Source: Amorphophallus konjac
Lineage: Eukaryota > Streptophyta > Magnoliopsida > Alismatales > Araceae
Direction: 5' to 3'
NCBI GenBank assembly: GCA_022559845.1
Contig: CM040128.1
Coordinates: forward strand, 224,053,643 to 224,117,642
Length of the DNA: 64,000 nt
In this document: positions 10,965 through 23,121 of the stretch, in pieces
Numbering within the stretch: the stretch's first letter is position 1
How the letters are laid out: the number at the start of each line of letters is the position of its first letter
Notes under the pieces: generated by a model
Seen by the model: only the letters and a program-made list of their open reading frames with translations
Told to the model about the DNA's origin: nothing
Database searches by the model: none
Made by a program: the position numbers and the translations under genes

Positions 10965-12121
10965 GAGAAAATAATTTTTTATAGTTGGATATTCTTGTGT
11001 TTGGTCTGTATATTTGTATGTTAATGTTTCTATTTTTATTTTACAGGAAAAAGAAAAAAATTAAAAAATCAAAGAAAGCATGAATTCTGAAATGCTGAAA
11101 AATACTGAAAAATCAAGCGTCGCTAAAGATCAGTAAACGTAGGTATAGGTTCTATTTTTTCAATTTCTGAAAAATCTTCAAAAAAATCAAAAAAAATTCT
11201 TAAAAAATCCAAAAAATCATAAAACTTGAAAAACACAGAAATCATGATTTTAGACTTTATTCTTCAGTATGTTGCATGTTGTTTAGTGTTTTTAGTTATT
11301 ATTTATCTTTTATCTATCTCTCTTTTTGAAAAAAAGAAAAAATAGAAAAATAGAAAAACAACTCTCTGAAATAAAAAAAAAGGAAAACATAAAAAAAGAA
11401 TTGTCATGGCATCATACTTTCATATTTCTTGCTTGCATTGTTGCATATAGTTTAGTCATTGTTTTTTGTATTTGTATCATTTGAAAAAAAAAATCATCAT
11501 CATTCTCTTCTCTATTTCTCCTTCTTAAGGGCAAGTTAGGTTCCTTACATCCCTCTTGAAAGTGGAAGGACCCTCCATTGAGCACTCCGTCTTTTGGACT
11601 GGAATTTCCTTTTTCAAGACCTCCACAAGTCTCCGCACCCGTGAATTCCCTCACGGAAGTCGGGCAGGTTGTACCAAGAAGCACCCTGGAGGTAGATTGC
11701 CCTTAGAAGGTTAAAAAATAAGTTTTAGAATTTATTACTATTTTAAAAAATCGATGTCTAGGAAAGAGGTCCAATGACAAATGCCTTAAGCGGGATTGTG
11801 GTTATTTAATTAGGCCCCTACGAAAATAGGGGGAGCCTCCCACAACCCCACCTCTTACCTAGCCGGTGGACCAACTTGGTAGTAGGTGCCAATTCCTCTT
11901 TTGTTTAAAAAAAATCATCATTTTTGCATACATAATTCATATAGTTGTTATTGCATTTGCATCATTAAAAAAATATATACCAAAAATACACAAAAAACTC
12001 TCCCTTTGGGCCCTTTTTGCATTGCATGTAAGGTAGGACATCCTTACACCCACCTTTGCTAGGACCCATAGGAGAGATTGAGAGGTTAGTGTATTCTAGA
12101 ACTCACCATCAACCTAACCTC
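10965..12121 (+). other. Element B untranslated leader
   Basis: A-rich, low-complexity sequence (11040-11500) is followed by a structured-looking block, 11530-11700, containing the motif CAAGACCTCCACAAGTCTCC (11615-11634) and GGGCAGGTTGTACC (11662-11675), which recur in elements F and H. No gene is present. Confidence 0.6.
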
Positions 12122-13850
12122 ATGGCAGATCACAACCAAAATCAACAACAAGTACAACAAGTCGCACCCAAGCAAATGAAGGAATATTTCTTGTCAAATC
12201 AATACCAACCTTCATTTTATATCCAAGCACCTCAAAATGAAGCAGCCCAATATGAAATCAAATCAAACACCATTCAAATGTTGCCATCCTTCTATTGTAA
12301 TACCAATGAAGATCCCTACAAATATCTTGATGAGTTCCTCCAGATTTGCTCAACTGTTAAAATTTAAAACTTTTCTTATGATGCTCTCAAGCTAACTCTT
12401 TTCCCATTCTCTCTCAAAGACAAAGCTAAATATTGGTTAGGAGCCTTAGGTAGATCCATAGATACATAGGCGGAAATGTAAAAGGAATTTTTGAAGAAAT
12501 TCTATCCCAATGGGCGAACCAATACCATGAGGAGAGCGATAACTGGATTCACATAAAACCCTGAGGAACAAATCCATGAGGCGTGGGATAGATTGAAAGA
12601 TTTGCTAAGGAAATACCCCCACCATGGATTATCAAAATGGTCAATTGTCCAGGCATTCTATGAGGGATTAACAAACAATTATAGATAAATGGTGGATGCC
12701 TCATGTGGGGGAGCATTTATGAGTAAGAGCGAAGATGAGACTTTTAATTTATTTGAGATGCTCAGTGAAAACTCAATCAGTCATGCCTCGCTCTCGTCCT
12801 ATGAGAGAATGATTGGGCCGGCTAAGAGGTGTGGGCTTTATGAAGTTAAGATCCAAGGTGAGTGTGAGAACAGAATGGATATAAATGTCTTGACTCGAAA
12901 ATTGAACAAAATGGAATTATTGGCACAGAAGATAGACAAGGTTGATCTCGTAGCTCAGAAGCTAGATCAGTTGTTATCTAGGCAAGATCCTTCTTTCTCT
13001 ACTCCTCAACCTCAACCGTTCTCAGCTCCCAATCATGAAGAGATTTGTGCTCTTTGTTCTACCCCTGATCATGTTGTTACTGATTGCCCCATTGCAGCCC
13101 AACTTCCCTGTTCATCCAAGAACAAATCTTCACTGCTTAGGGTGTCTCTAAGACTCCTTATGATCCTTATTCCAATACCTACAATCCAGGCTGGAGAAAT
13201 CACCTGAATTTTTTTAAGAAATCTCAGCAAGGTGCATCTTCCCAATCTAATCCCTCTTTTCAAAAACAACCCTTTCAAGCTCCGATTCAATCTCACCAAC
13301 ATTATTAATCTCCTTTTCAACAAGCTCAACATCAACAGTCTCAACCTCCATTTCAGCATTCTTAGGTCCCATACCATCAAGCTCAATTTTCTTAGGGCCA
13401 ACATCAGCAATACCCTTCTTATAATAAATTCAATCAAGCTCAGAATCTGTATCAACCTCAGCCCTCTCAACCTCCTCAGCCTAACTTCGAGAATAGATTC
13501 GACCAGCTCCAACAGCTTCTTCTTTCTCAGAATCAATATATTCTTGCTCACCAACAACTCATTCAGTCTCAACAATAATCCATGGCCAAATTAGAGGGTC
13601 AAATAGGGCAAATGGCTGCTAGAAATATGAGGAGAGATGTCGGCCAACTTCCTAGCAAACCTTTGGCTAATCCAAAGAATTAACCTCCATGATTCTCTTA
13701 GAGAGCTCCTATTCTTCCCCAACCTAAACAACCTCAGCCTCCTCCTCCTATTGGCCCTCAATTCAAGAACACCAAGGGTATATCTACCCTTAGGAGCGAG
13801 AAGATTTTAGAAGACCCTTATCAGGCTAGGGGAGTTGGTAGCAGTTCGGG
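12122..13850 (+). pseudogene. gag: Element B gag, broken
   Basis: This is the capsid/nucleocapsid precursor of an Athila-like element. The likely start is the ATG at 12122 (MADHNQNQQQVQ); an upstream in-frame ATG at 12056 is less typical. A capsid-like segment follows (NEDPYKYLDEFLQICSTVKI near 12310-12365) and then a stop at 12365. Further stops fall near 12466, 12475, 12556 and 12688. The capsid C-terminal motif (VDASCGGAFMSKSEDETFNL) lies at 12692-12750. One CCHC knuckle, CALCSTPDHVVTDC, sits near 13048-13090. A long Gln/Pro/Asn-rich linker follows, with more stops and a frameshift near 13140-13200. Not functional. Confidence 0.85.
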
Positions 13851-14770
13851 CCAAGAAGTCCACGTGGAAAGTGATAGTGTGGAAGAGGTGCCAATGATTG
13901 TACAAGAGAAAAAGAAGCCGGAGGGTGAAGAGAAGAAGCTGGATAAAGGAAAGACAAAGGTTGATGAAAGACCCCAAGATTATGTGCCAAAGACCCCTTT
14001 TCCCGATGCTCTAAAGTTGAAGGCTCACAAGAAAACGTCGGTTCAACAGGAAGAATTAGTGGAATTGTTTAAACAGGTGAATATTAATATTCCACTTTTG
14101 GATGCAATCAAGCATGTGCCGACATATGCGAAGTTTTTGAAAGAGGTTTGTACTCCAAAGAGGGAGCCTAAGGCGGTAACACAAAAGATCCGCTTGTCTG
14201 AGAATGTTAGTGCCGTTGTAATGAATCATTTGTCGAAAAAATTAAAGGATCCCCGAGCCCCGTTAATCTCATGTGACATAGGTAGAGTCACTTTTGATCG
14301 AGCATTGCTAGACTTAGGTGCTAGCGTGAATCTTTTCCCACCTTCATTTATGAGCAATTTGATCTGGGGGAGTTAAATCCAACTTCAATAATCCTTCAAT
14401 TGGCGGATCATTCAGTAAAAACTCCAAGGGGTCTGTTGGAGGATGTGATTGTGAAAGTACATGAGTGTTATTTCCCGGTGGATTTTCTCATTCTAGATAT
14501 GGCCTCATCCCAGGATTTAAAGCACACGCCTATTATTTTGGGACGTCCTTTTCTCGCTACTACTAAGGACAATATAAACTGTGCCACAGGAATGATGCAT
14601 ATATCATTTGGAGGAGAGAAGGTTTCCTTGAATGTTTTTAAGGCTTCTCAGTACCCGAACCAAGAGGAAGAATGCAATGTTATTGATGTATTCGAGGAGT
14701 TAATTGAAGAAAGTCCGGATGATATTGAGGATACCGTAGAAGAGGGTAATTTGCTTCAAGATTTCCCTCT
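13851..14770 (+). pseudogene. Element B protease region, broken
   Basis: This is an aspartic protease that would cleave the polyprotein. A charged Lys/Glu linker (13864-14050) leads to CDIGRVTFDRALLDLGASVN, where DLGAS is the active-site form usual in this lineage. The frame breaks near 14370; the flap and C-terminal part (HTPIILGRPFLATTKDNINC) continues in another frame at 14400-14650, followed by a spacer towards RT. Confidence 0.8.
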
Positions 14771-15850
14771 CTCTTTTGCACCCTACTCTAGGGTAGAGCC
14801 ACTTCCTCCGTTACAATCCGAACCTACCCTTCCATCTCTTGAACACCCTCCTGCTCTAGAACTCAAACCTCTTCCAGATTCTCTAAATTATGCTTATCTA
14901 GGTCCTGATCAAACTTTACATGTCATAATTGTCTCTAACCTCACATCCGCTCAGGAATCTCAGCTCTTAGATGTCCTTAATAAGCATAGAGAGGCGATAG
15001 GTTGGTTTGTGGCAGACCTCAAAGGGATTAGTCCGGATGTTTGTATGCACTACCTCTATTTAGAGGACAATGCCAAGCCAAGTAGAGAAATGCAACATTG
15101 GCTAAATCTGAACATGAAAGAGGTGGTTAAGCAGGAGGTAGTGAAGTGGTTGGATACCGGGATCATATATCACATCTGATAGCAAGTGGGTCAGCCCTAC
15201 ACAAGTTGTTCCAAAGAAATCCAGGCTGACCGTGGTTACAAATGAAAAAGGAGAAGAAGTGCCCATGAGATTGCAAACGGGGTGGAGAGTTTGCATAGAC
15301 TATAGAAAATTGAATTCAATGACAAAGAAAGATCATTTCCCTCTCTCGTTTATGGATCAAATTTTTGAAAAGCTGGCTGGATAAGAATACTTTTGCTTTT
15401 TGGATGGCTACTCCGGGTACAATCAAGTTGAAATCTACCCCGGCGATCAAGAGAAAACTACATTCACGTGTCCTTATGGCACGTTTGCTTTCAGGAGAAT
15501 GCCATTTGGGCTTTGCAATGCTCCTGCCACCTTTCAGCGTTGTATGATGGCAATATTTTCTGAGATGGTGGGAGAATTTTTGGAAGTTTTTATGGATGAG
15601 TTCTCTGTGTTTGGTGCATCATTTGAAGATTGCTTGGAAAACTTGACTAAGGTGCTGAAAAGGAGCATAGAATCTCATCTTGTGTTAAGCTGGGAGAAAA
15701 GGCACTTCATGGTAAGAGAAGGCATTGTGTTGGGCCATGTTGTTTCCGAAAGGGGAATAGAGGTAGGCAAGGCTAAGGTTGATCTGATTTCCAATCTTCC
15801 TCTCTCTTCGTCTGTCAAGTAAATCCGCTCTTTTCTTTGCCATGCGGGTT
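14771..15850 (+). pseudogene. Element B reverse transcriptase, broken, with altered active site
   Basis: RT copies the element RNA. Fingers sequence (GWFVADLKGISPDVCMHYLY) lies near 15000-15060. A frameshift near 15175 leads to WRVCIDYRKLNSMTKKDHFP at about 15283-15342, and a further shift or stop falls at 15380. The palm motif MPFGLCNAPATFQRCM lies near 15498-15545. The catalytic box reads VFMDEF instead of the usual (Y/F)xDD, so the second Asp is Glu. A stop precedes the thumb. Non-functional. Confidence 0.85.
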
Positions 15851-16452
15851 TTTATAGAAGATTCATTAAAAACCTTTCTACCATTACTCGTCCACTCACT
15901 AATCTTCTAGCCAAGGACACTCCATTCCAGCTAGATGAGTCTTATCTTGAGGCTTTCCATTCCCTAAAGGCAGCCCTGACCCAAGCTCCGATTCTTCAAT
16001 CACCGGATTGATCGCTGCCATTTGAAATCATGTGCGATGTCTCATATTATGCTAAAGGAGCTGTCTTAGGCCAGAGAATTGATAAGAAACCTGTGGTGAT
16101 CTATTATGCGAGTCACACTCTCGCCGATGCTCAATTGAATTATACCACCACAGAGAAAGAACTTTTGGCCGTTATTTTTGCCCTAGAGAAATTTTGCTCA
16201 TATCTTTTAGGGGCCCAAGTCATTGTCTATTCCGATCACGCTGCTTTGAAATACCTGCTCACCAAGAAAGATACTAAACCCCGTCTAATTCGATGGATTC
16301 TATTATTGCAAGAATTTGATTTCAAAATCAAAGACAATAAGGGGTTAGAGAATGTTGTGGCTGATCATTTGTCAAGAATAGTGATACCCGAGAGTGCTCC
16401 CATGTCTAATTCTTTTCTAGATGAACAATTGTTATCTATCTCTCACACCTAA
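15851..16452 (+). pseudogene. Element B RNase H, nearly open
   Basis: RNase H removes the RNA strand during reverse transcription. The connection begins FYRRFIKNLSTITRPLTNLL near 15850-15910; after a stop near 16009 an open frame runs 16030-16452. It contains [14 protein letters not shown] (first Asp of the active site), the [17 protein letters not shown] helix with the catalytic Glu, [11 protein letters not shown] with the next Asp, and ends [10 protein letters not shown] with the last Asp. All four acidic positions appear present. Confidence 0.8.
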
Positions 16453-17745
16453 ACCCCCTGGTACGCTCACATTGTCAACTTCTTGGCAGTAGGACAGATC
16501 TCGGGAGGGTGGACTAAGCAGGAAAATGATCAGTTCTTTTCTAAAGCCAAGCACTATTTTTGGGAGGACCCGGAACTGTTTCATATGGGTCCTGATTAGA
16601 TCATAAGAAGATGTGTCCACGAGGCGGAGCAACAATCTGAATTCATTTTTTGTCACAATCTAGCTTGTAGGGGACACTTCTCAGGAAAGAAGACTGCGGC
16701 TAAGGTGTTGCAAAGTGGATTTTATTGGCCCACTTTATTTAAGGATGCTTATGAATTTTTAAAAACATGTTTGAGGTGTCAAGCTATGGGCAATAATTCG
16801 AAGAGAGATATGATGCCGCTTAATCCCATTCTGGTTGTTGAAATCTTTGATGTTTGGGGTATAGACTTCATGGGACCGTTTCCACCATCCTTTGGGAATG
16901 AGTACATCTTGGTGGCAGTCGATTATGTTTCAAAATGGATTGAAGCTGTAGCCACAAGGACTAATGATCACAAGGTAGTGATGAAATTTATGAAGAAAAA
17001 TATTTTCTCTAGATTTGGATGTCCTAGGGCTATGATTAGTGATGGGGGTTCTCATTTCATGAACTTTCAATTCTGAGTTTTACTCTGAAAATATGGCATT
17101 ACTCACAAGCTCGCCACCCCCTATCATCCCCAAACTAGTGGCCATGTCGAAGTTTCTAATAGAAAAATTAAGAACATTCTGCATAAAATAGTTCGCCCTG
17201 ATAGGAAAGACTGGTCCGAGAGACTAGATGATGCATTATTGGCATATAGAACTGCATTCAAAATCCCCAATGGCATGTCACCCTATCACCTTATCTTTGG
17301 AAAAGCCTGCCACTTACCTGTTGAACTTGAGCATAGGGCATATTGGGCAATTAAGTAAGTAAATTTTGATCTCACTCAAGCTGGGTCCCAAAGAGCTCTA
17401 CAACTTAATGAATTGGAGGAACTATGTAATGATGCCTACAAAAATTCCAAGATTTACAAAGCTAAAACCAAAGTTTTCCATGATAAACCTATTCACAGGA
17501 AAGCTTTTCACGCTAATCAAAAGGTTTGACTTTTTAATTCAAGGCTACGCTTGTTCCAAGCAAGTTGAAATCCAGATGGGATGGACTGTTCATTGTCATT
17601 AAAACATTTGACCATGGAGCCGTTCAAATTCTGAATCCATAAAATGGTCATATTTTTATTGTTAACGGTCAAAGACTAAAGCCTTACTTGGAGAATGCTC
17701 AGATAATACCCAAAGAATCCATTATTCTACGTGATCCGGAATAAC
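16453..17745 (+). pseudogene. Element B integrase, broken
   Basis: Integrase joins element DNA to the chromosome. The zinc-binding N-terminus is near 16610-16790 (a His pair, then CLRCQ). The core reads [15 protein letters not shown] (first Asp) and ISDGGSHF (second Asp). A stop at 17074 is followed in another frame by the [13 protein letters not shown] segment with the catalytic Glu near 17145. A stop at 17356 and frameshifts break the C-terminus (17360-17740). No chromodomain is seen, as expected outside the chromoviruses. Confidence 0.82.
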
Positions 17746-18916
17746 TATTCTTGAGCTTTCATGCGTCTAGCTGAAGACAGTAAACTTAGCGCTTTTGGGA
17801 GGCAACCCAAGATTTTTGTTATTTGATGCTTTATGTTTTTCAGTAGAGAGGTCAAGTCCAGGATATGAAGTTGTCACTGCCCATATCAACGATGGAAACT
17901 AGCCCCGAATGTTAGGTTGTTTCCTTCCTCCTCAGTAATATTTATTGTTACATTGTTCGGTTATTTCTCTTGCTTACATATGCCATTGAGGACAATGTCA
18001 TTTAAGTTGGGGGGGAGAGAAAATTTCATGATACATATTGTATAACATGATAGGAATGCTTGCATAATATCCTACATATCATTCTATCTTACAATCTGCA
18101 TAATTGAAAAATGAAATCTCCAACTAAGTTTTCTTGATTCTTGCTCTCATTGAACATAATTCTGGAATAGACTAGGGGGAAGGATTATGGAAAATTTATT
18201 CGACCTAGTCATGGAAAACTGATTTAAGAATCTCTTTAAAGTTCATTAGCACTTAAAAAATAAAAATAATAATAATAAAAGAGTAAAAAAATATCACTTT
18301 ACACGCTAATGAAATAAACAGGTCAAGCCTTCTGTTATTTTGAAGTAGTGTCTGATACTTTACATTTCTTGGAGATGCGATCTTTTTAATAAAGCTATCT
18401 GCCAAAGTTATCCATCAAATAAGTGCAAAAGCACATTGAGAAAAAAATACCATGAAAAATGCCCATGATCCTAGTAACTGGGCCTACTTCTCCTAAGGTA
18501 AAAGTTGAGGTTCACGTCAAATAGCGAAGCGTTGTGCAGCATCATGTGTGTAATTTAAAAAAAAATTGTGAAGGACGAAGGCAGACAAAAAGTTGTTGTA
18601 CTCAATGCTCGGATCCAGGAGGTGCAGAGTAGAAGGACACTTATCTAGAATGGCTAATGAGGGGTGCAATTGTCTATGTTGTGGATTTAGTACTACACAT
18701 GCACAAATACTATTGAACTTTGATTTGCATTCTTAGTCATGTACCTAAATTTTTACTCTAAGACTTGTATGCATTAATGCTTCCGGATTTCTAATCTCTA
18801 GTTGATTCTATGAAGGCGGATCTTAACGTGGGATATGAAACTTTTAAACTCTTGTTGGTCCCTAATTTGTAACCTATTTTCATTGCTAAGGGACTAGCAA
18901 TGAGTAAGTTAGGGTG
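17746..18916 (+). other. Element B non-coding 3' region
   Basis: A TTAGCGCTTTTGGGAGGCAA motif (17786-17805), a usual post-integrase signature, is followed by a strong purine tract GGGGGGGAGAGA (18009-18020). AT-rich sequence follows, with an AAT microsatellite near 18262-18285. No env-like open frame is present. A weaker purine tract precedes the LTR at 18916. Confidence 0.65.
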
Positions 18917-19898
18917 TGTGATAATTGCGTATTTTTGTACATTTATTCATGTCACACTCATTATTTATGGGCTTAAATATAATTAATTATACAAGTTTTT
19001 CATATTAATCTCAGTCCTACATAAAATTGCGGTCTTTTGATAATTAATAATCTATGGGACTTGAGATATATAAAAACTGCATGGTTAATATTCATATGCT
19101 GGAGGAACTTAATTATAATTTTCTTACATTAAAACAAACTTTGATGAAAGTCTCTCTTTTATGAACAATGCCCTTCCTTCGCTACGGCAAGACGGTCGGA
19201 TGGTCTTCGCCTACTCATGGGAGAGCCCCACGACAGCAACTGACTGAGCTGTGGAGGAAGACGGTGGCACGTATAGGAGCATCGGCGGCCATGTTTAAGT
19301 GACGAATGGCCAAAGAGAAAGAAGAAGCCGGCATGGGCCTCACCGTGTCTGCCATTGCCAATGCACACCCCCTCGCTGTGGAGCGCCTGTTCGCCGTCCT
19401 TATCACTACCACACAACTCACACACCCATCTACCCCATGCATGACCCCCTCCATTTTTTCACCTCTCTCTACCTTTCCCTCTTTCTCTCTTTAACACTCC
19501 ACTTCACATAGTCAAGGGCCCATGTACACTCTCACCTTCCCATGGCCCCCTCCATGCACACACATAACTTCATACGTAGGTGTGTAAAGTTGAGTGTAAA
19601 TTTTAAAGAGAGAAAGAGGGAGACACACTACCCCATATCCATCTCTCCCATTCACTCTACACACACACACCCCACCATCACCAAGTGACCTCCACCCCCT
19701 CCGTATACCACTCCCTCTTCCCTCTCTTCACTCTTCTTATCTCTCTACACTCACACAGGGTTTCTTTAAAGCTCACATGGGTGTGCATGGGTGGGCTTCA
19801 ATGTGTGATTAAATAGCATGAAAAGGTGGGTGCACCTAAAGATTTGCATTGAGTGTTGGTAAGAGAAAAATAACATGAATTGGGGGAAATCTTAGCCC

Positions 19899-19907
19899 TA
19901 TAAAAGG
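19899..19907 (+). promoter_or_regulatory. TATA box of the B 3' LTR
   Basis: TATAAAAGG lies about 980 bp into the LTR, a good core promoter match. Confidence 0.7.
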
Positions 19908-20167
19908 GGACTCTTTAGAGGGGTTACAGAGGGAGAGTTTTTTAGAGTTTTGGTTTGTGGGTTTTGTTGTAGTTATTGTGAGTGTTTTTGAGATTTTAGC
20001 CCTTTCTTAGCCTCTTTACATGCTGTTCTGTTCTTCTTTTCAATTCCTTGTCTCTGTAAACTTCTTCGTTTGTAAGTGCTCTTTATTTTCTTCTTCTTCA
20101 TCTTCCTCCAATTCTCTACCGTTTTCAAGTTATAATCTCTTTTTCAAGGTGCTGTCCTATATTTTTA

Positions 20168-20401
20168 GGGCCACTTTGGTAACGGGTTAGGTTAGGGGCG
20201 GGTGACTTACCCGGGTTAGCCCACCCCACCCCTACTCCTAACCCAGGTGGATTAACTCATTCCACCTATTTTCTAGGAATGAGTTAATCCACTTTAACCC
20301 TATCAGACCCGAGTTAAGAAAAAAATTATCAAACAAGGAACAACCTACCCGACCCCGGTTAACTCACCCTAACCCAACTTAACCCGTTACCAAAGTGGCC
20401 C
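20168..20401. mobile_element. Tourist-like MITE (PIF/Harbinger type)
   Basis: A 234-bp non-coding element has near-perfect terminal inverted repeats beginning GGGCCACTTTGGTAACGGGT on both ends (about 25 bp with one or two mismatches). It is flanked by the 3-bp target duplication TTA (20165-20167 and 20402-20404). Size, TIR start GGGCC and TTA target fit the Tourist/Harbinger group. The inside is rich in GGGTTAG/CTAACCC-like words and largely self-complementary. Confidence 0.9.
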
Positions 20402-21842
20402 TTATTGTTCACCCGCGGATCTACACTTTGTTCTTCCCTAGTTTTCATGACCTTCTGCTCCTCTTTTCACCTTCATTCTTTCATGAAAGTTATTCATCTT
20501 TCTTAGATCTATATTTTCTTTGTCTTCCTCTTCCTCTAATTCCTCTTCATTTGTAAGTTATTTTCAGTTTTCTAGAGTTCAATTTTTGGTGTAGTTACTA
20601 TTCATACACGCATCACACTTTTTTTCTTCCCCAGTTTTCACCATCTTCTGATCTTCTTCTCCCTCTGCACTCTTCATAAAACTTCTTCCTCTTTCTCTGA
20701 TCTTCAACTTTCTCTTCTACCACTTCTTCTAATACGCTCTTATTTCAAAGTTATTTCACTTCTAATCTTACTCTATTTTCATTATGTCTGTTTTACTAGT
20801 TTTAAACTCCCTTCCTTCTCTTCTATCTATCTCTCCCTCCTCTATTTTCATCTAAATATCCTTAAGGCGAATTTTCTACTTCGGTGCTCTAAAGGTGTTG
20901 TCTATCTCCACGACGGGGTGGTTTGCTCAAAGGCTCGGCACGACGATTTGGCGACGCTATTCTTCATTATCTTTGCTCATTTCTTCCTTTTTACCTTACC
21001 TTATTCAAGTTGTAATTTTTAGCTTTCATAGATATTGTACTCTTCTCTTAGTAATAAAAGTTGATTTTGTGCAATTGTTCTTTTATTTTCTCTTTCTATC
21101 TCCTTCCAAATTCTCCTCTTAACCCTCTCAAATTCTTTAGATAGGTTTATTTTTAGTCTTAAGTTCATGCAATTTTATTCTCCTTTAGTTTAAACTCACC
21201 CAAAAGCTCGATTTTTAAAATATAAGAATTTTTTTCAACTTGTTTAAAAGAAATATTTCCTCTCCGTGGGATCGACCCATTCTTACCACTCTACTTATAT
21301 TTAATATCTTTTTAATGAGTGAGTGCGGTTATTTTTAAAATTGTGGCACGACTTTTAACGATGAGTTTTGTGCACATCAACATACACGGGGATGAACCCC
21401 AAAACGCGCTACTAGAAACGCAGCTCACAGACGCACACGCTGCAAATCACAACAACCTTAACAGACTCGGATGCGCACATCGCACAATCCGACCACACAC
21501 AACTCGGATGTGCACACCGCACAATCCGACCACACACTTGATGTTCACAGATTTAGAACGAAATAAACACTTGAAGCTCAAAACAATGTAGAAGAGGAAA
21601 CAAAAATAAAAACTTCAGATCTAGACTCCCCCTTAGTGAATGATGCAGATCTTGGACGGATGTTGCTTCTCCACTTGATTTGAGGTTGATTGGCTTAAGA
21701 TGGAACTTAAAAAGCTTGGAGATGGATGAAGAATCTTTGGACGAATCAATGTTCACGCAGTGCTTGCAGCAGCTCTCTTTCTCCCCTTGGTAGCCTCCCC
21801 TTGATTCCTTGAGTCCTTAGGGTTTCTTGGCCCAAGAGTTGA

Positions 21843-21849
21843 TTTTATA
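21843..21849 (-). promoter_or_regulatory. TATA box of the C LTR
   Basis: The minus strand reads TCTTATAAAATC. The 71-bp repeats lie 150-320 bp upstream of it and the GGGG/CCCC hairpin array downstream, as expected for a U3-R layout. Confidence 0.6.
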
Positions 21850-21992
21850 AGACCTAGGATGGTCAAGGGACAAGCCAGGAACCAGATCCATAATTTTAGG
21901 TAAGTTGGGAGACTTTAAGATCAAAAAGTCCAAGATAGGGGCTTTGAACACGTTCATGAAAAGAAGTCAACAATGGCTGCCTCGAAGGGTTC

Positions 21993-22163
21993 GGTCGACC
22001 AAAATTTTTGGTCGGTCGACCGAACTCTAAAAATTCTCAGAGTTTTCAGTTCTAGAAAATTAGGTCGACCGAACTGCCCATTTAGGTCGACCGAACTCTG
22101 TTAGAGTTTAGTCCCTTGGTTGCTGGAGAATTAGGTCGACCGAAATGGCCCCATAGGTCGACC
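21993..22163 (-). repeat. 71-bp repeat x3 with paired GGTCGACC palindromes
   Basis: GGTCGACC occurs at 21993, 22014, 22063, 22085, 22134 and 22156. The spacing alternates 21-22 and 49 bp, which reveals three units of about 71 bp. They lie just upstream of the TATA box on the minus strand, where enhancer-type U3 repeats are usual. Confidence 0.8.
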
Positions 22164-23107
22164 AAAATCTAGAAACTCTGTAAATTCAACTTGTTAGCCC
22201 AGATAAACATAGCCACACTAAAGAACCTTGTATTTCTCCTCTTATAGAGGTTGATTGTGGTTTGTCACCCACATTGGCTGGAGGTATGGGAACAACAACT
22301 GAAACATGTAGAGTTGAAGCATACTCTTTGGAATCCCCCTTGAATGAAATCGGCTGAGTTGGTGTACTGTCTTCATGGTTTGTTTAGCATACCTGCCTTG
22401 GTGATCTGCACTATTTAACCCCATCCTTTTCACAGCATAACCAAAGATCCTAACTAATTTCAATAAGCCTTGATATGATGGATTTAAGCCTAATGAGGTT
22501 CTGTTACATGAATGCAGAGGCTTCAACTGATTTCCTCATATCTGATTCTTGAATGCAAAGGCTTTATTAAATGCAGAGGCTTCAACAGAGACAAGTTTGT
22601 GGACTTGTGTGACACTTCTGTTGGCAGAGGCTTCAACTGATTTTTTTCATACTTTGCACATTGTTTAGTTTGCAGCTGAACTGGTCTGGACTTATCACCT
22701 TCTGGACTGAACTTAGGCTTTTGCAATTCTGCTGAACTTAAGGCATTGCAACTTGTTGTTCATGCATCAAGCTAAACTCTGAAACTCTAAAAACATGAGT
22801 TATGCAGGGAATTCTAACTTGGTTGAATGTAGAAGCTGGACTGAATGCCAGTAGCTTGTGGATTTGCATCAGACTCAGTTGATCTTCTGATGACTGAGAC
22901 GTAGAGATATAGCTGAGCTGTTAAGACTTGGTTGGCTGCACCTGAGACAACATTTGCTTTTCACACAATGCAAAGGTGTTTATTTGACATCATCAATAAG
23001 CATGTAGAGTCACCAATGAATCATAGTGCGTCATCATAAAATGTCACATTAATGACTCATAGTTCATCATTGTCAAAATGTCATCATCAAGACCTAGGGG
23101 CACAACA

Positions 23108-23121
23108 TTCTCCCCATTTTT
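23108..23121 (-). other. Element C polypurine tract
   Basis: The minus strand reads AAAAATGGGGAGAA directly before the LTR start TGTTGTG, the usual plus-strand primer position. Confidence 0.75.

Larger units (their letters stand above)
10011..21376 (+). mobile_element. Element B: Athila-like Ty3/gypsy retrotransposon
   Basis: Order: truncated 5' LTR (10011-10938), primer site, long A/T-rich leader, gag, PR, RT, RNase H, INT, a 1.2 kb non-coding 3' region and a 2.46 kb 3' LTR. RT and INT follow gypsy order, and wording such as MPFGLCNAPATFQRCM, FSVFG and DLGASVN is typical of the Athila/Calypso group. The region after INT, where an env-like gene may lie in Athila, has no open frame. There are many stops and several frameshifts, and the RT active site is altered. 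Its 3' end abuts the LTR of element C at 21377, so it inserted into C. No target duplication can be checked because the left end is lost. Confidence 0.88.
18917..21376 (+). repeat. Element B 3' LTR
   Basis: It starts TGTGATAATTG and ends TTGTGCACA (TGTG...CACA inverted ends). It holds pyrimidine-rich tracts, a good TATA box (19899-19907), an inserted MITE (20168-20401) and an imperfect internal repetition: the ACACTTTGTTCTTCCCTAGT block near 20423 recurs near 20614. Downstream of 21376 the sequence is the LTR of element C. Confidence 0.82.
21377..23107 (-). repeat. Element C 3' LTR (U3 and part of R), truncated
   Basis: On the minus strand it starts TGTTGTGCCCC at 23107, close to the TGTTGTGTCCC start of element D, next to a purine tract. 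At its left edge, 21380-21720 matches 55565-55890 of C's 5' LTR nearly base for base (GGGGATGAACCCC and onward). B interrupts it at 21377. It contains a TATA box (21843-21849) and three 71-bp repeats (21993-22163). Confidence 0.8.

Noticed and set aside
18010..18916. Possible env-like gene of an Athila-type element
   Set aside because: No open frame, signal peptide or membrane segment is present between the integrase and the 3' LTR.
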